DNA of 64,000 nucleotides from Torreya grandis (GCA_037957365.1 JARHVA010003528.1:1171501-1235500); one strand, 5' to 3'; positions 13,009 to 26,051 are shown, counted from the first letter of the stretch. The notes: generated by a model from the sequence alone, not told the origin. Program-made: numbers and translations.

Positions 13009-15660
13009 TATAAATTTTAGAAACAAACAATATATAGTTTAGCCACCACTCATAAGGACTAAAACTACCATTAGGCCTAAAGGAGACCTAATGCAGTTAG
13101 GATTTTTCAATGTACATGTTTCACCTTGACCAACTTGAATATATTGATCCTACATAAATGGATGAAACAATTCAAAAATTCTTAAATTATACTCTTTATA
13201 ATATCATCTTATTTCCCCAAAATGATTTATCTCATTTTCAGTCCTTGAACCACACCATTAGGGCTACTCACAATTAGGCCCTCTTAATGCCATAAAGTCT
13301 ACCAACCAAAACTATAGCACACAACCAATTTTATCAAAAAAAATAGCATTAATCCACATGGATATAATATCCATGACCTCATAGTCATCACCATATGATT
13401 GAAACACTACAATGTAGGGCTTAAAGTCTCTAACTGACTCTTGAAACATGACCACTTAAAACTACCAACTAGCTTCAAAACTCAGTCATGAGTATTTGAA
13501 CACCAAAATTTTTACAAGAAAATTTAATGAATTTAAAATAACTAATAATAACTTTAAATAAATTTATAACATATTCAAATTCATTAAAATATTCAACTTT
13601 GAGTAAATCACCTCAAACTCATCTCTGCTAGAAGACTACTCAAAATTATCAAAGACTTCAAAACATAGTCATAAAAATAATGACTTAGAATACTTATAGA
13701 ATAAATATAATAAAATTAAAATGGGTTTATATGATCCTTCATCATCCTAATATCAACTTAAAATTCATCCATTATTTCTATGACACATAAAAATTCATCC
13801 ATGCATTATCATAAGTTTTGACAATATATCCACACCTTTCATCCCACCACTCCTCATCCCATAGACAAGGCTATACCTCCCCTAAACATTTTACCTAAAT
13901 ATCTTCCCAAATATGGAGAGGTATATTGTCTCTAGCACCAATATGGTACACATCACACTGATCACTACCACATTCTTCAACAACATATCAAGGATCACCT
14001 CATAACCATTTTATTACCTTATACCCTCCCTCCCATAGGTCACAATCACATGAAGGCTCCCCCTTCTTCAGCCATGGATCCATCTCCTATGGTTCCATAT
14101 CTACCTATGAGTCCTTCACCCATGAACCTTCCCTCACTAATGGATCCTTATCCACTAATTAATCTTTCACAAGTGTCACCTTCCCCACTAATGACCCCTT
14201 CATATCTCATAGAATCCACTCCCATGCATTATCTCGAGAATCCACTACATGATATCCCTCATTAAAATGATAATTTAATAATTCATACTTTTTATATCAA
14301 AGAGATTTGACACAAAGTATTTTCTCAACTTTCTTTGAAGATCAATGAGACTTTTGTTATAGTCTAAGTTCATCTTTATAAAGACTTATCATATGTTATA
14401 GATAATGGGTGTAGACAAATATATTAGTATTTATGAACATGAGTATGATGTTCTTACATTTATTTCTTCATTTGGATTGGACATGTGGTCCAACTTTACA
14501 TTTATTTATTTTATACCATTTGACATTGTGTCAAATTCTTATCCATCTTACATGGTGACTTTTGTCTTTCCTTACATGTTACTTATGATGTCATTATTTT
14601 ATCTTATGGATTATTTTTCATAATTACATATTTGGTCTTATTGAGTTTATTTTATATGGTTCACTTATTATTTTTCATGATTGTTTGATATCTTATCTCT
14701 ATAAACATGGATAATTATTATTATGACTTGGTTATACAAACCTTGATCCTTTTAATCATTCCTCATTTACCATGTGATCAATTAGTAAACAATTCATCTC
14801 ATTACAATCTCTTTTTACTAGTCCACTTTGGATCTCCCTTTCTTTCCCTTTATTCCATTTCATAAACTAAGCATACACATAGTTGAGACTTGAGATAACA
14901 TTTTGCTTCATATTTAAGCCTAAGTGTTATAGTTAGTCATGTATTTAGATAATTAGCTTCCTTTAGCCTAAGCCTAAAGTTAAATCATGTGTATCACTCT
15001 ATCTCTTATGATTGGTTATTCTAAGTTCATATGGAGGAGGAATCCTAAAATCCATAGAAATAGTCAAAATCCAAATCATTTAATAAAAGGTAATGATCTA
15101 AAAGAAAACATTAAAAATTTTCAAAAGTCAAATCACATTAAAAGACATGATTCTAAGTACAACTCCTATTTATAATCAAATATAAAACTCCATAGTTGGC
15201 CTCATGATAAAGTTGAGGTCCATTGGGGTATGGTAGGCTAGTAGATAAGTAAAGGAGAATTATAAAACTCTCTTAGTGATACCTACATTCTCACGAAGGT
15301 ACCCAATATTCATAGTAGAGCGATAGTTATATAAGGGGTCCTAAGGAATGGGGAACACATTGTGAGAAGGTAGGTCCATTTTAATTTTCTTGTTCAAAAT
15401 AACCACCATGATTTGATCTTACTACCACACTTATTTACCTACACAACTTTATTTCTATAGCGAACATGTATGTTCTATCTATTCATAGTCACAAGTATCT
15501 TAGTGTCTTCTCATGTCCTTAGTGTGCCTCATGTATCCTAAGGTGATCTCAAAGGATGCCTAAGTTATGCTTCTTAAATTCCATTTTTCACTCCCTATTA
15601 TCTTAAAATTTCTCCTTTAAAAATATTATCTTGTTCACTAAACACTCCCCCTAGGGATTC

Positions 15661-15870
15661 CATTTGTGATTTGCATTATAAGACCATGGATAGGACCTGA
15701 CCTTCCTCATAAATTACCAAAATTTTCACATTACCATTTCAAACATCCCATTTTACCATATTTTCACATTGTTTCCACCTCATTGGTGTTACCTTTGTGA
15801 GTTGCAATGTAATACCATGGATAAAACCTGACCTTCCTCACAAAATTTTCCAATATCCAAGTCATAATGA
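15661..15870. repeat. 130-bp-offset direct repeat
   Basis: Two copies of a block with tgtgatttgcattataag (15665) and tgtgagttgcaatgtaat (15795), each followed by accatggata and acctgaccttcctca. The offset is 130 bp. Confidence 0.7.
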
Positions 15871-15924
15871 AATTACATGTGTCAAATATGAGATAAGATT
15901 TGATTGATTATGAGTTATACATCA

Positions 15925-16375
15925 TTGACATGCTTCCCATCTTTATTTAGTATGTTTTATGCTTAATTAATTAATATTTCACTTTTATCTTCTTATTTTC
16001 TTATTGCATGTAATAATCCAACCACTTTTCTTAAGCTTTTCATGCTTCCCAACTTGAATTAGTGTGATTAATTTAATACCATTTTTGTCAATTTTGTTTC
16101 TTTTTTATACTTTCTAACATGATTTAGTATCATTGATTGACTTAATTTATTTGTTTTTATACCATTGTTCTTTCATGTTCTTTCCATTTCATTATATTAT
16201 TTTCATTCTTCCCAATGTGATTTAGTGTCATTTTACTTGTTTTAATTTGGTGCCAATATTTTTGATGGTTTAAAAATATTTTGACCTCTTGTTTATCACT
16301 ATTTGGTTTATTATACTTAGTCATATTTTGTTATTACACATTTCCCATCATGATATAGTGTGTAGTGCAGTAGTT
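15925..16375. repeat. Five irregularly spaced copies of a TTCCCA-N-TGATTTAGTGT motif
   Basis: Copies near 15933, 16045, 16111, 16208 and 16340 share ttcccaacatgatttagtgt with substitutions. Spacings run from about 66 to 132 bp. Surrounding DNA is T-rich. It resembles a decayed tandem array. Confidence 0.5.
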
Positions 16376-16649
16376 TTTGATTAATTTTAATTTTCCAAGT
16401 GTTTTTTTTTCTATTTCATTTTAACCATGCATGTGTACTACATAATTATAGAAAATAAAACACCACACATATTTTCTATAGTATATATAATAAAATAAAA
16501 ATACATGTGATAGAAAGAAATATATCCCTGCATCCACAATCATAACCAAAATATAACACATAAGATCAACATCCAACTATGAAAACAAAATATATCTATA
16601 TTATGTGTTTTAATAAAAAGTATAAAAATACATCACTCCATCTCTAAGG

Positions 16650-18600
16650 CTAAGATCTATCATGTCTATCTCATGGCCTAACCATGTTACCCATAAATGC
16701 CTCAAGTTTTCCCCTATGAATATTGTATTGTAAAGAGGCTATCTAAGATCTCAAGCTTGGTACCTATCCCTATAGGTTGGACACTTGGGCTTAATCTTAT
16801 CCCAACTAGATAGTGGTAGTCATATTTGTAGCTCTCTCTTGAGACAAGGCCTACCATGCCTGGTCTCTTCTACTCCCACCCCTATTGGTGAATTTAGCCT
16901 ATCTCCACATGCTTGAAGATGCCTCATGGCCTCCCCTACTAGTTCTAACTAACCTGCTTGAGTAAGGGTTAATAGTAACATAGGATCATCCAACATGGTG
17001 GGGTTGTATGGTGCTACCACCCCATCCAAAATATCATGGTATGATTTCATCACTAGGGATAGCCATATGACTTCCTCCTCATCCACAATATCTATAAAAT
17101 TTAGACTAGATAGATATATAATCACATATATATCTCAAAATATATCTATTTGACATCATATAAAACTAGTATTTTATATAAAAAACTAGTATTTACAACA
17201 TTTATTACTTATCCTGGTGTCATCAATCACCATCTCCCCATCTACTCATATTCTAAGAATGGTCTCCCTATCTACTCATTCCCTAAGCACAATATCTCTA
17301 TTGGATCATCACCCATGCACATCTTGAGCCTCACCTAAGTGGTTCCTCTATAAACTAGCTCTACCCTAGGCCAATTGATGGGTCATCTTGGATGCCCACT
17401 CTCTATGCTCTAGCTCATCATTGTCATATTTATCTATGGTGAAACTAAGGTGGTCACCACTCTTACTACTATGGTGTCATCTTTATTACCAATGAAATCC
17501 CTACATCCATATCCATGCCCTCTCTAACTGCCAGCTACTATACTCAGCTAGTCCATGGTCTCATATGCCACAGTCTGATCTCTAGTCTCTTGACTAGTTC
17601 TCCTCCTCCTCTCCCCCTTGGATATTTAACATGTCATTCGTAAAATGTGGGAACCACTATAGAATATATCAAGTGATTGATTTTTAAATATCATGGTAAG
17701 CATGCCATGGGTTGTGGCTCTAACCATCAGGAATAGTGGCTTGTGATCTACACTCATGCTAACCCAAATGCCACAGTCACCCAACTTGGCCAAACTATCA
17801 TAATGTGTGCATAAGTCTACCACATGATATCTCATTGTGTGACTATATATAATACTATCATGTGGGGTACGATCCACACCACTTAATCTTGTTTCCATCT
17901 CAACACTTAAGGTAACCAATCATCAACCACATGGAGAAACCTAGCTAGATGACACATCAAAAACCTTTGATTTATCTAAGTACTCTACATTACCATTAGT
18001 CCCATGGTATTTTTACCTCTAGATACCATCCCATACATATCATATATGAGTTGAGACTAGATGATAGAACCTAAGTCATTGATTTCCCCTTGATTGAATA
18101 TTGACATACATGAGGCTATTTTATATAATGGTAGCTTGCCATTTAACTTATGATACAACAATCATGCTATCACAAGTCCTATAACAACTTTTTGGATATC
18201 TAGAATCTATGAAATATATATTCCAAACAAACTCACCATTAGTCTCAGTTAAAACCTATCCAAGCATGTCACCCACTAGGCTTGTACTTATCTCTCCTCT
18301 TGATCATCTGGTATCCCCATGATCATTGGTATCCCCCTATATCAAGTCTAAGAAATGCATTGATATCCTCCAAAGTGATACCAAAATCTATGTTATCCCC
18401 ATCCACCACCCATATAAATGTATTGGTCAAAAACTCCCAAGCTCCCAAGAACATGACCATAAGATCATTAATCAATGAGATGTACCATATTTACATCATG
18501 CCTCTGAATCCCAACACAACTAATCTATCTCTGTCTACATCTGACAAGTGCTCTAGTAGATCTAGTAACCATGACATGTCCACCAATCACCAAAATATTT
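16650..18600 (-). pseudogene. Decayed plant mobile domain (PMD) frame, antisense to its element
   Basis: The minus strand carries a broken frame with ITLEDI-x-MHFLDL near 18370, matching the conserved PMD pattern in which ITLEDV is followed by LLGLPIxG. The longest open piece is 17919-17626 (97 residues: MVTLSVEMETRLSGVD...HILRMTC). The same text occurs on the plus strand at 63060-64000, where the piece LKDFHVLLGLLIMGI is clearer. PMD occurs in host proteins of the MAIL1 type and in transposons. Here the neighbouring LTR and polypurine tract (19864-21121) point right, so the frame is antisense to the element. Many stops; no function expected. Ends are approximate. Confidence 0.55.
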
Positions 18601-19863
18601 GGAATCTTTTCAAACATCAAATAATAAAAGATGTATTAGACCTCCATGTCACTCATCATCAAAATACATACTTTTAAATTTCATAAGGATAAAATAATTT
18701 AATTTAATTATTCATTTATTACCAAATTATCCTATTTTTAAAATACATCATCCCTTTCAATACTAAGTCATCTACCATATGGCTTAACAATGCTATATTA
18801 GGCCCTTTTCACATTATATTACTATATTAGCCACTTAAAACCCCATTAAGTCAGCCCTATAATACTAATTTGACCTCTTTGGACTTAAACAAACTAAGTC
18901 AACCTTATTTTTCCTTCAATAGTACTATATTGACCACTTAGAAAACATACTAAATTATCCATATAATACTATGTTGACCAATTTTCCCATTAAACTAAGT
19001 CAACCATAACCTAATAAGTCATCCCATTCATATTTTTGTTTTCTACCAAGTCGACCTGGTCAACATTGTTCATTCACTATGATGACTTTTTGACTAATTA
19101 TCATAAATACATTGGGTATTTATTTCTCTGACCTCTTCCTACCTAGTACCCTATTTGACCCATAGTGTACCTAAAAATTTCCTCAGGTTCATTTTGGTCT
19201 CTATATTTTGGTTAATTAAAAATTATCTATCAAACACTCAATTTCAAATAAAAACTTTCAAAAATTTAAAAACTTCAATCAGTTACCTATGCTGCACTCG
19301 ATGTGATAGCTATGCATCCTCCCCATTTTAGTTGTCATCTCCTCACCATCCTAACTCTTTGGGTTCTCACTAAGTCTCTTAGAACTCTATTTTTATCAAA
19401 AGAATAAATAATATAAAATTAATTCTTTTTTGCCCTATTTATATTTACTATTAAAAAATCATTTACCCTTCAAAAATTTACTATCAAATTCCTTATTTTG
19501 ATCATATCTTTGTTTCCACTAACTCTTTTTCTAAACCATAAAAAGTTATATAATATTGGTGTCATATATAATCATTTCAACTATTATATGCCTTTGTTAC
19601 AATTTTTTTTATTTTTTCACTCTTTTTCGCTAGTCTCTATAGGTTCACCTAATGTTAATCACATTGGATGCCTTCACATCTCTCATATTTCTTTTTTATC
19701 TACAACACTAAGGTAATTAAAGGTATGTGTATTTCAATTTTATCCTTTCATTTATCTCATTTGATCCATACTACAATTTATTTTGCATCAACATTATGTG
19801 TCATCATGATCTTGTCTTGAAGCACCATCCCTTGTTGCACCTATATGAGACATGATGAACTTT
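18601..19863 (+). other. Noncoding 3' zone of PMD element with GTCAAC repeats
   Basis: Between the PMD frame and the polypurine tract. At 18770-19080 a degenerate motif around aagtcaacc-N-aatactatattgacc recurs roughly every 30-60 bp. The homologous stretch at 62640-62940 has the same motif inverted. No coding signal; the open stretch at 19498-19716 is not supported. Confidence 0.45.
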
Positions 19864-19875
19864 AAGTGGGGAATA
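19864..19875 (+). other. Polypurine tract of PMD element (copy A)
   Basis: AAGTGGGGAATA lies directly before an LTR start TGTATACACATAA. The homologous copy at 61828-61839 reads GAGTGGGGAATA on the minus strand before the same LTR start, so tract and junction are conserved in both copies. Confidence 0.6.
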
Positions 19876-21121
19876 TGTATACACATAATATTTTCTAACT
19901 TTTCTCAATTACTAACACTATTTATCTTGTAGGAACCTATCAAGTCTCAATCTCTCTGAGTGCACACCTTAAGGGGTAAACTATGAAATGTTTTGGTAGA
20001 CAATTAGTGCTTCTTAGGATTATTTTCCCTTTTTCCACTTGTTATCTACACATTTATCTCATAAAAACCATTCCCCTAAGTTTTGCCTCCTAGTTTGCAC
20101 ACTCTTTTAGTATTTTATCACCTTTAGTAGCCCTTTTCCCAACCTAAAACCGTTTTTAATAGTTTACATGACTGTGTTAGCTATGTTTACCTTGTACTCT
20201 TATTAAGAAAAAATATTAATGGTCTAGATCGGCCCTTGGTTGACCTAGTGAGTTTTTGTCAATTACAATACTAGGTCGACCAGATCGACCTTGTCAGCCA
20301 ATTTTTTTGAAAGGGTTTAGGGTTAGATCCACATATATAAAAATAATAATTTCCATCATTTATCACAAAAAGAATAATAATTAATATATATTATTCATAT
20401 TTTTATCCACCATTCTACTTGAAGATCAAGCTTAGGGCTTCATACCTTCTCTGGAGATATGGATCTTGTCTTGTAGGGAAGTCTTTTGGATGCATTGATA
20501 GATTATGTATCTTAGAGATAATTTATCCTTATCATCCTTACATACCATAAAAACCTCTTGTGAAGCACCTTGGCCAAGGGAAAGATTCAAGCTCAATGGG
20601 TTTGTCTTCAAAGGTAAGAATTCCTAACTTTGTTCCTCCTTTGTAAGAGTAGATAGATATACATTTTTTCTTATCTTATATGAATTAATATTTTGTATAC
20701 ATCGACATGAGCCTATTTTTTATATGCATGTTTAGTTTTATTTTTCATTAACCCCACTTTGTGCCATAATCTTTGATGAGCACCAGATTAGAATTTTGCT
20801 TATCTTATTATTAGTTTAGTGAATAAGAAAACATAAGACCTAATTAGGGTTATTGCATAATTTTTCTTAAATAGATGTTTTAGAACCCTTCCTAGTGATA
20901 TTATTGTGGTAAGAGATCCCTCGGCTAGGTCTAGTAGATCCATATTAGTTATGACCCTAATTATATAATGTATCACTATTCAGAAGTGTAGGTAGGATCT
21001 ATCTTCTCTAACATAGGATTAACTTGTAGATCTTATGCATTTCTCATTGTAAACACCTTGAAGCATATATGTTCATTGATCATTCTTTAAGAATATTCCA
21101 TTTCCAATTAGGTGTTCACCA
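19876..21121 (+). repeat. 3' LTR of PMD element, copy A
   Basis: Begins TGTATACACATAA after the polypurine tract and ends near GTGTTCACCA. Homologous, in inverted orientation, to about 60641-61827. The 5' LTR partner is not in view; the right end is chosen by the CA terminus and is less certain than the left. Confidence 0.5.
20333..20344 (+). promoter_or_regulatory. Candidate LTR TATA box with downstream splice donor
   Basis: ATATATAAAAAT follows the conserved text gggtttagggttagatcc. At 20614, 280 bp downstream, TTCAAAG|GTAAGAATTCC is a strong splice donor. Copy B has the same order (TATA at 61348-61358, donor at 61077 on the minus strand), 281 bp apart. Conservation in two decayed copies suggests a real promoter and spliced leader. 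Confidence 0.5.
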
Positions 21122-21386
21122 GACCCCAATGATACCCTTTTATCAATCCCCCACACCAAATAATTCTTGTGAGTGAAGTCTTATTTTGTTTTTAGATAAT
21201 TAACAGGGTTTAATGGCTCCCTTGCCTAGAAAATATATAAATATATAAAAATAAATAGTCAACTCAGAGATTTAAAAAATAATTATCTAAGATCCTAATC
21301 AAAACTAAGGAAAATCTAATCGATTAGCAAGCCATAAAACAAATTACTACAAAAAACTTAGATACCAAAATGGCCAACAAAGTCAT

Positions 21387-21654
21387 GATCTATACTATTG
21401 AAGAAAATAGATAAACCAAAAAGGCAATCACTATTTATCAAAACACAAAAACCCATAAGATTTAAATATTACATTCTTTATCATCCTTTAATGCCACTAT
21501 AATAAGGGAGCCACTTCAAAGATCTATACTATTAAATAAAATAAATAAACCAAAAAGGAATTCACTACTTATCAAAACCCAAAAACCCATAGGATTTAAA
21601 TATTACCTTATTTATAATCCTATAATGCCACTATAAAAATGGAGCCACTATCCT
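21387..21654. repeat. Tandem duplication, 134-bp unit
   Basis: Copies begin gatctatactatt at 21387 and 21521 and share aaacccata-N-gatttaaatatta and taatgccactata. Only a few substitutions separate them. Confidence 0.8.
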
Positions 21655-21899
21655 TTGAAGAGTCCTCACCACATAAAACCCTATCTACCACCCTCAAATC
21701 CTATGTTTTATGTAACCAATAGAGACTGCAAATTGATTGCTATCTAGCCTCCCCTACATCACCAAGTTCACCATTTGTTGAGGAACCCTAACTAGCGAAA
21801 GAGGTGTTGTGCCCTTACCTCAAACCACCATCTTACCTAATAACCTAATAGCCTCCACCCATTCCATGTTGTGTTTGACACCCTTCCACAACTTCAACT

Positions 21900-23700
21900 C
21901 TTGAATTGGGCTCTTAATTAGATCCATGGGAGGGAAAGACATAAAATTCCCTTCTAAAGACACAAAATCACAAACCTTGTTCTAAATTTATTCCATGAAC
22001 CCTATGAGAGAAACAAACCTTGATTTAATAGCTTTAAACACTAATAATGTCATTGACCCAAATTTTTCTGAACCAAAAAATGTAAAATTAGGAAAGGGGC
22101 TAGAGTCCACCATGTTGATAATCTCCAACAAGCCCTGGCAATGGTCTGGAGCAACAAAGAACTCAACCATTTTAACTACCACTTCCTTATCAAGCAAAAT
22201 AACCATAACATTATTAGAAAACATTGATTTCACTATCAAATTTAACCAACTAAAGGGGTCTTAAGTAGACAAACTTCCCCCAAAATACCTAAAATAGCCT
22301 ATAATATCTCCTTTATCAGGGCCTACGAGATATTATTTATCCTTGACCTAGACCTACACCCTTCAAAGGCCATTTCCCTAACTAAACTATTACTTAAAAC
22401 CAGTAGGACCCATAGCACTATAGAAACATTATGATCCATCCTAATTAATTACTAGCCAAGATAGGAAAACACACATGCCATCCAAAATTAAAATGCATGT
22501 TTGGAGCTATGTCAAGCTAACACCATGAACCACCTTATTAAGTAAAGATAGCCACCAACTCAATACATATGAGCAAGGGCATGATTTTAAAAAGACCCTT
22601 CTCATGAACCAATGGGAAACATTTAAAACCAAATAATGCCATAAGAGATAATTCTATGTGAAATAATGATGAAGATTAATGACCAAATTTTATGGATGAG
22701 ATTCCATCAAAATATTTCCATGATGAACATTGATTATCCATTTAAATTTCATCTCTTTGATCCATACCATGATTCACTAAGAAGTCTAAAACTAAATTAG
22801 CTTCCCTAAATAAATGCTTATAATCCCAAAACAAAAGGCTATTCAAGCTTTCCTATACTTTAACCAAAATATTCTCCAATTTTTATGACGTTACTAACTT
22901 CTTTTTTATAGCACAAATTAGGATTTGAGCATCTCTTTCAATCAAAATCTTCTCAATTTTGCACTACATTGCCAACTCAAACCTTGTTACAAGAGCCTAT
23001 GCTTTAGCTTTATTTTTCATGCCATCTAAGAGCTTCTTAGAGATATCTTTAATGATAAAGCCACTATAATGCCTTATTATACAACCTACTCTAGAAGAAC
23101 CTAAATTACCTTTCAAATCTCTATCAAAATTCATTTTAAACCACTACAAAGGAAGGGAAGCTAATAAGCTTTATCTTTTCTTTTACTTTTACATAAATTT
23201 AATATTGACCCATTAATGGGTGGCTGAACAATGAGCCTTCATTTGGAACAAATTCTCATATCCCACACTAAAAGAAAAACATTTATAAATTTAATCTAAG
23301 AAGAAAATACCTTTGAGATAGAAACCTCTAGCTTTCTTAAAATTGAAGCAAGAGATCTCTCCTTACCTTTAAAAATATGTTGATTTCTCTCTTTCAAAAT
23401 TATCCACACCAAAATAACTAGACTAACTCTCTAAAGTCTGAAAAAGTGACTTTTTACAATTCTCAATTAGCCAAGAGGAAAATTCATTGAATAATGAGGA
23501 GGGTCGAGCCCAAGACCATTCAAGATAACAACAAAACCATGCCTATAACCAAGTAGTAAAGGGGAAAGAATAAAGCAAGTGATTGGAAATTTTTTCCTCA
23601 AATTTGCAAAGACTACAATGGTAAGGGCCCATAAAACTAATTTTAGCCAATAGATCATAAGTGAAGATATTATTCTAAAATTATAATAAAGTGAAATCCC
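21900..23700 (-). pseudogene. LINE 3' fragment: zf-RVT and RNase H domains
   Basis: On the minus strand, 23680-23480 contains HCSLCKFEEKISNHLLY, matching the zf-RVT zinc-binding segment that follows RT in plant L1-type LINEs (pattern CxxC...HLxxxC; the last Cys is lost). At 23165-22745 comes an RNase H of the RVT_3 type: FKMNFDRDLKGNLGSSRVGC at the first catalytic region, then IERDAQILICAIKK (the EGDS position reads ERDA), and HLFREANLVLDFLVNHG at the end. The 22239-21988 open piece downstream is not recognised. In-frame stops are present. RT itself is absent, so this is a 5'-truncated or interrupted LINE. Both-strand open frames at 21988-22264 are the same DNA read twice. Confidence 0.7.
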
Positions 23701-24880
23701 CTACTTTTTGAAAGTTATATCTTATCCCAATAGAATAATCTCACCCAACTCAATGCATCATTTATTACATCAACCATCTGATAACCAAGGATTACTTTAA
23801 TAACTATAATCTGGGAATTTATGTATCAATTTGATCTATGAATTCAATGAAATGAAATGATATGTTTCTAAATTTATGTTGTAAATTAGTAAAGTAGTAT
23901 ATAGTAAACTAGATCCATAATGTTTTCAGATTTAATGTTGTTATGGTCAGAGTTGTCTAAAGTTATTATTTTATTTTTTGGAATGTCCATAATCCAACTA
24001 ACTTACTGATTTGAAGGCATGCTCACTATGTTTACTAGGATGTATAAATTAATCATCACATTCTGCTAATTGAATCAACATTTCCCTTTGGATATTAATG
24101 AAGTCAAGTGCACAAAGTCTATTAATTAGACCTATTGACTAAAATATTAATGGGATTGGTTGATATGGCTCAACCAGTCACATTCATCTATTTCAAATAG
24201 GAAATGTTTTTTGATGAAAAACCTTAAATCTTATTCATAATTCCCACATTTATCAAAGTGCAATATATGAATATATTTATCTTTTGAAAATATCCATTTC
24301 TCCTTTCATTTCATTTCTATCTTGTTACTATTTCTTGTCATCAATAACTTAATCTCAACATTAAATAAAATGATATGGTATTACAGTTAAAGTCTTGAGT
24401 AATTTTTAAGGATGTAAATATTTAAAATTGTGATACTCTAAAAAAATAAAAAAAATAGGGTGAGATTGTGAAGTATGATAATATAAAAATCATAATAGAA
24501 AGACCTACAAATCTAAATTATCAAACAATATAATAGTGTTGATGTTAATTTTATAAACATCTTACGGTTGATCCTTAATTTATAATAAAGCATGGAATCC
24601 TACCTAGTTTATATCAATATAGTAATAATATGGTAATGAACGGTTTTAGAATTATCATAACCATAATACCAAGGTTTTTTTTTAGATTTCTTTCCTAGGA
24701 TTTCTCAACATTTAATTGTAACTTAGTTATACCATTCACCTAAATGCTCAAGTCATAATCACTCAAATTCATTATTAGTAAAGTTAATAAAATCAATGAA
24801 GAATAGAGTCTAAATATCTAAGGCACTCAAGGAATCTACTAGTAGATAACTTTAAGGTATTATAAGGCCTTGTAAGGTAT
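23701..24880. other. Gene-free AT-rich DNA, ending in array-like text
   Basis: No motif or coding signal to about 24760. The last 60-100 bases before Tat-2 (aactttaaggtattataagg and the following cttgtaaggtat) resemble units of the palindromic array at 35907-36371, as if Tat-2 had split that array. Confidence 0.4.
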
Positions 24881-26051
24881 TTTACACTAGGAATTTGACT
24901 CAAGAGAGGTGGTTAGTATTGTGTTAGTTTCAAAATGAAATCAAATTGAAATAAACACACTAATAATAATAAATATATAGGCCTAGACACTAGGGGGATC
25001 TTAGTTAAAAAAAATAAATGGAAAACACAAATATAATGCAAAAGATAAATGATCTATTGCATTCCTTAGATTCTGCAAATGGATTGTTGAAGTGGCTTGC
25101 TCGGCTTGTGCTTCAAGAGATCTTCTTCAATGGAGTGTGGCTACCTTTATCTCCTCTTAGTACCTTTGGAATGTGATGGATTTGGCTCAATATTTAGGAA
25201 TAATAAAAATAATTTCATGAATATTTGGAATCAATTTATCATTATAACTTTGCACAAATCAAGCTTAAAAATCAATAGGCAAAGCCTCCTATTTTTAGAT
25301 TTTTAGAATAGTTTAGAATCAACCTAAAACTTCCATATGAAGATGGAGATATATGGATAAATATTAATTAAATTATGTAATTAAAATGCATAAATATGAT
25401 CATCAATATGTTGCATAAAGGAGCATTGAATAGGCATGGGAGGCATAAATCTTGATATTTGTGGCATTGATGGCTTGTGGATGCCACCCCATACAATGAT
25501 GTCATTTGATGTATAGTTAATGAAAATCAATTTCAAATAAATATTTATTCAACAAGTTCTATGGAATTATTAATTATGATCATGATTTTATTTAATTAGC
25601 TCTTAAGCATGTTAGGCACTTTGATGCAAACCTTGGATCTTTGTGCACAAATTACTCAAATTCGTTAGAATGTCTTGTTATTAGCCCAAAATTTGACTAT
25701 ATTAGAATTAGGATACAATTTACAATACATTAGAACCATTATCCCATTTAGGATGTTTTCAACACCAAATAACAAAGGCACATGTTTTGTGTAAGAGATT
25801 TGATAGAAAAGAGCAATCGAGAGCCTAAGTGTAAAATTGGCATTTTGACTCAAAATGATCTGATCAAAGTTAGCTAGACCATAAATTAAATTTCCCCATT
25901 CAATGATACCCTAGCCAAAATCAGCACTTGAATATATAAATTTCAACTCATTTAATTTTTTTTAGTTTTCTTAGGCTAGCTTTTGCATTTTGGTAAAAAT
26001 TGGTCAAAAGCCTAGATGGAGGTTATTCATAGATAGATTTAGGTGTCTACA
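24881..26051 (-). repeat. Left (3') LTR of Tat-2
   Basis: Shares cctagacactagggggatc, aatggaaaacacaaat and ggtgtctaca with the right LTR. The outer end reads TTTACACTAGG against TGTAGAATAGG in its partner, so the terminal TG has been lost. Confidence 0.85.

Larger units (their letters stand above)
2277..13760 (-). mobile_element. Old Copia-like (SIRE/Maximus-type) LTR element
   Basis: Minus-strand element recognised by homologous flanks at 2277 and 9628, a tRNA-iMet-type primer site at 9604-9621, and gag coding between them. Both LTR copies begin on the plus strand with a G-run block (gagagtggggggtaaatcaatgg and atgaggggggtgaatcaatgg), the reverse of the TTGATTCACCCCCC end common in plant SIRE-like LTRs. 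Only gag is recognisable inside (7720-9470); no protease, RT or integrase was seen, so it is either truncated or non-autonomous. The right LTR carries a nested 2.62-kb element. The outer right border is uncertain because homology to the left copy stops near 13760. No target-site duplication could be assigned. Confidence 0.6.
9628..13760 (-). repeat. Right (5') LTR of the Copia-like element, split by an insertion
   Basis: Two parts, 9628-10388 and 13009-13760, together align with 2277-3720. The break at 10389-13008 is the nested element. The host text tataaatttt occurs on both sides of the insert (10366-10375 and 13009-13018), which supports a single uninterrupted LTR before the insertion, although about 13 T/A-rich bases separate the left copy from the insert. 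Confidence 0.65.
13761..16649. other. Unassigned AT-rich repeat DNA
   Basis: No recognisable gene. An 71-codon plus-strand open stretch at 14050-14265 is rich in Pro, Ser and Met with a loose SPSPM repeat; it could be a low-complexity gag linker or a chance frame. The rest has stops in every frame. By position it could be the wrecked pol zone between the gag remnant at 1-2276 and the PMD frame at 16650, but no RT or integrase motif was found in it. Confidence 0.3.

Noticed and set aside
14050..14265. Pro/Ser/Met-rich 71-codon frame as a gene
   Set aside because: Low complexity, no domain, no promoter or neighbour support.
16650..18600. A host MAIL1/PMD-type gene
   Set aside because: Two inverted copies next to LTR and polypurine tracts, with many stops, fit a transposon-borne frame better than a gene.
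21988..22264. Overlapping open frames on both strands as separate genes
   Set aside because: Same DNA read in both directions downstream of a LINE RNase H; no known domain in either.
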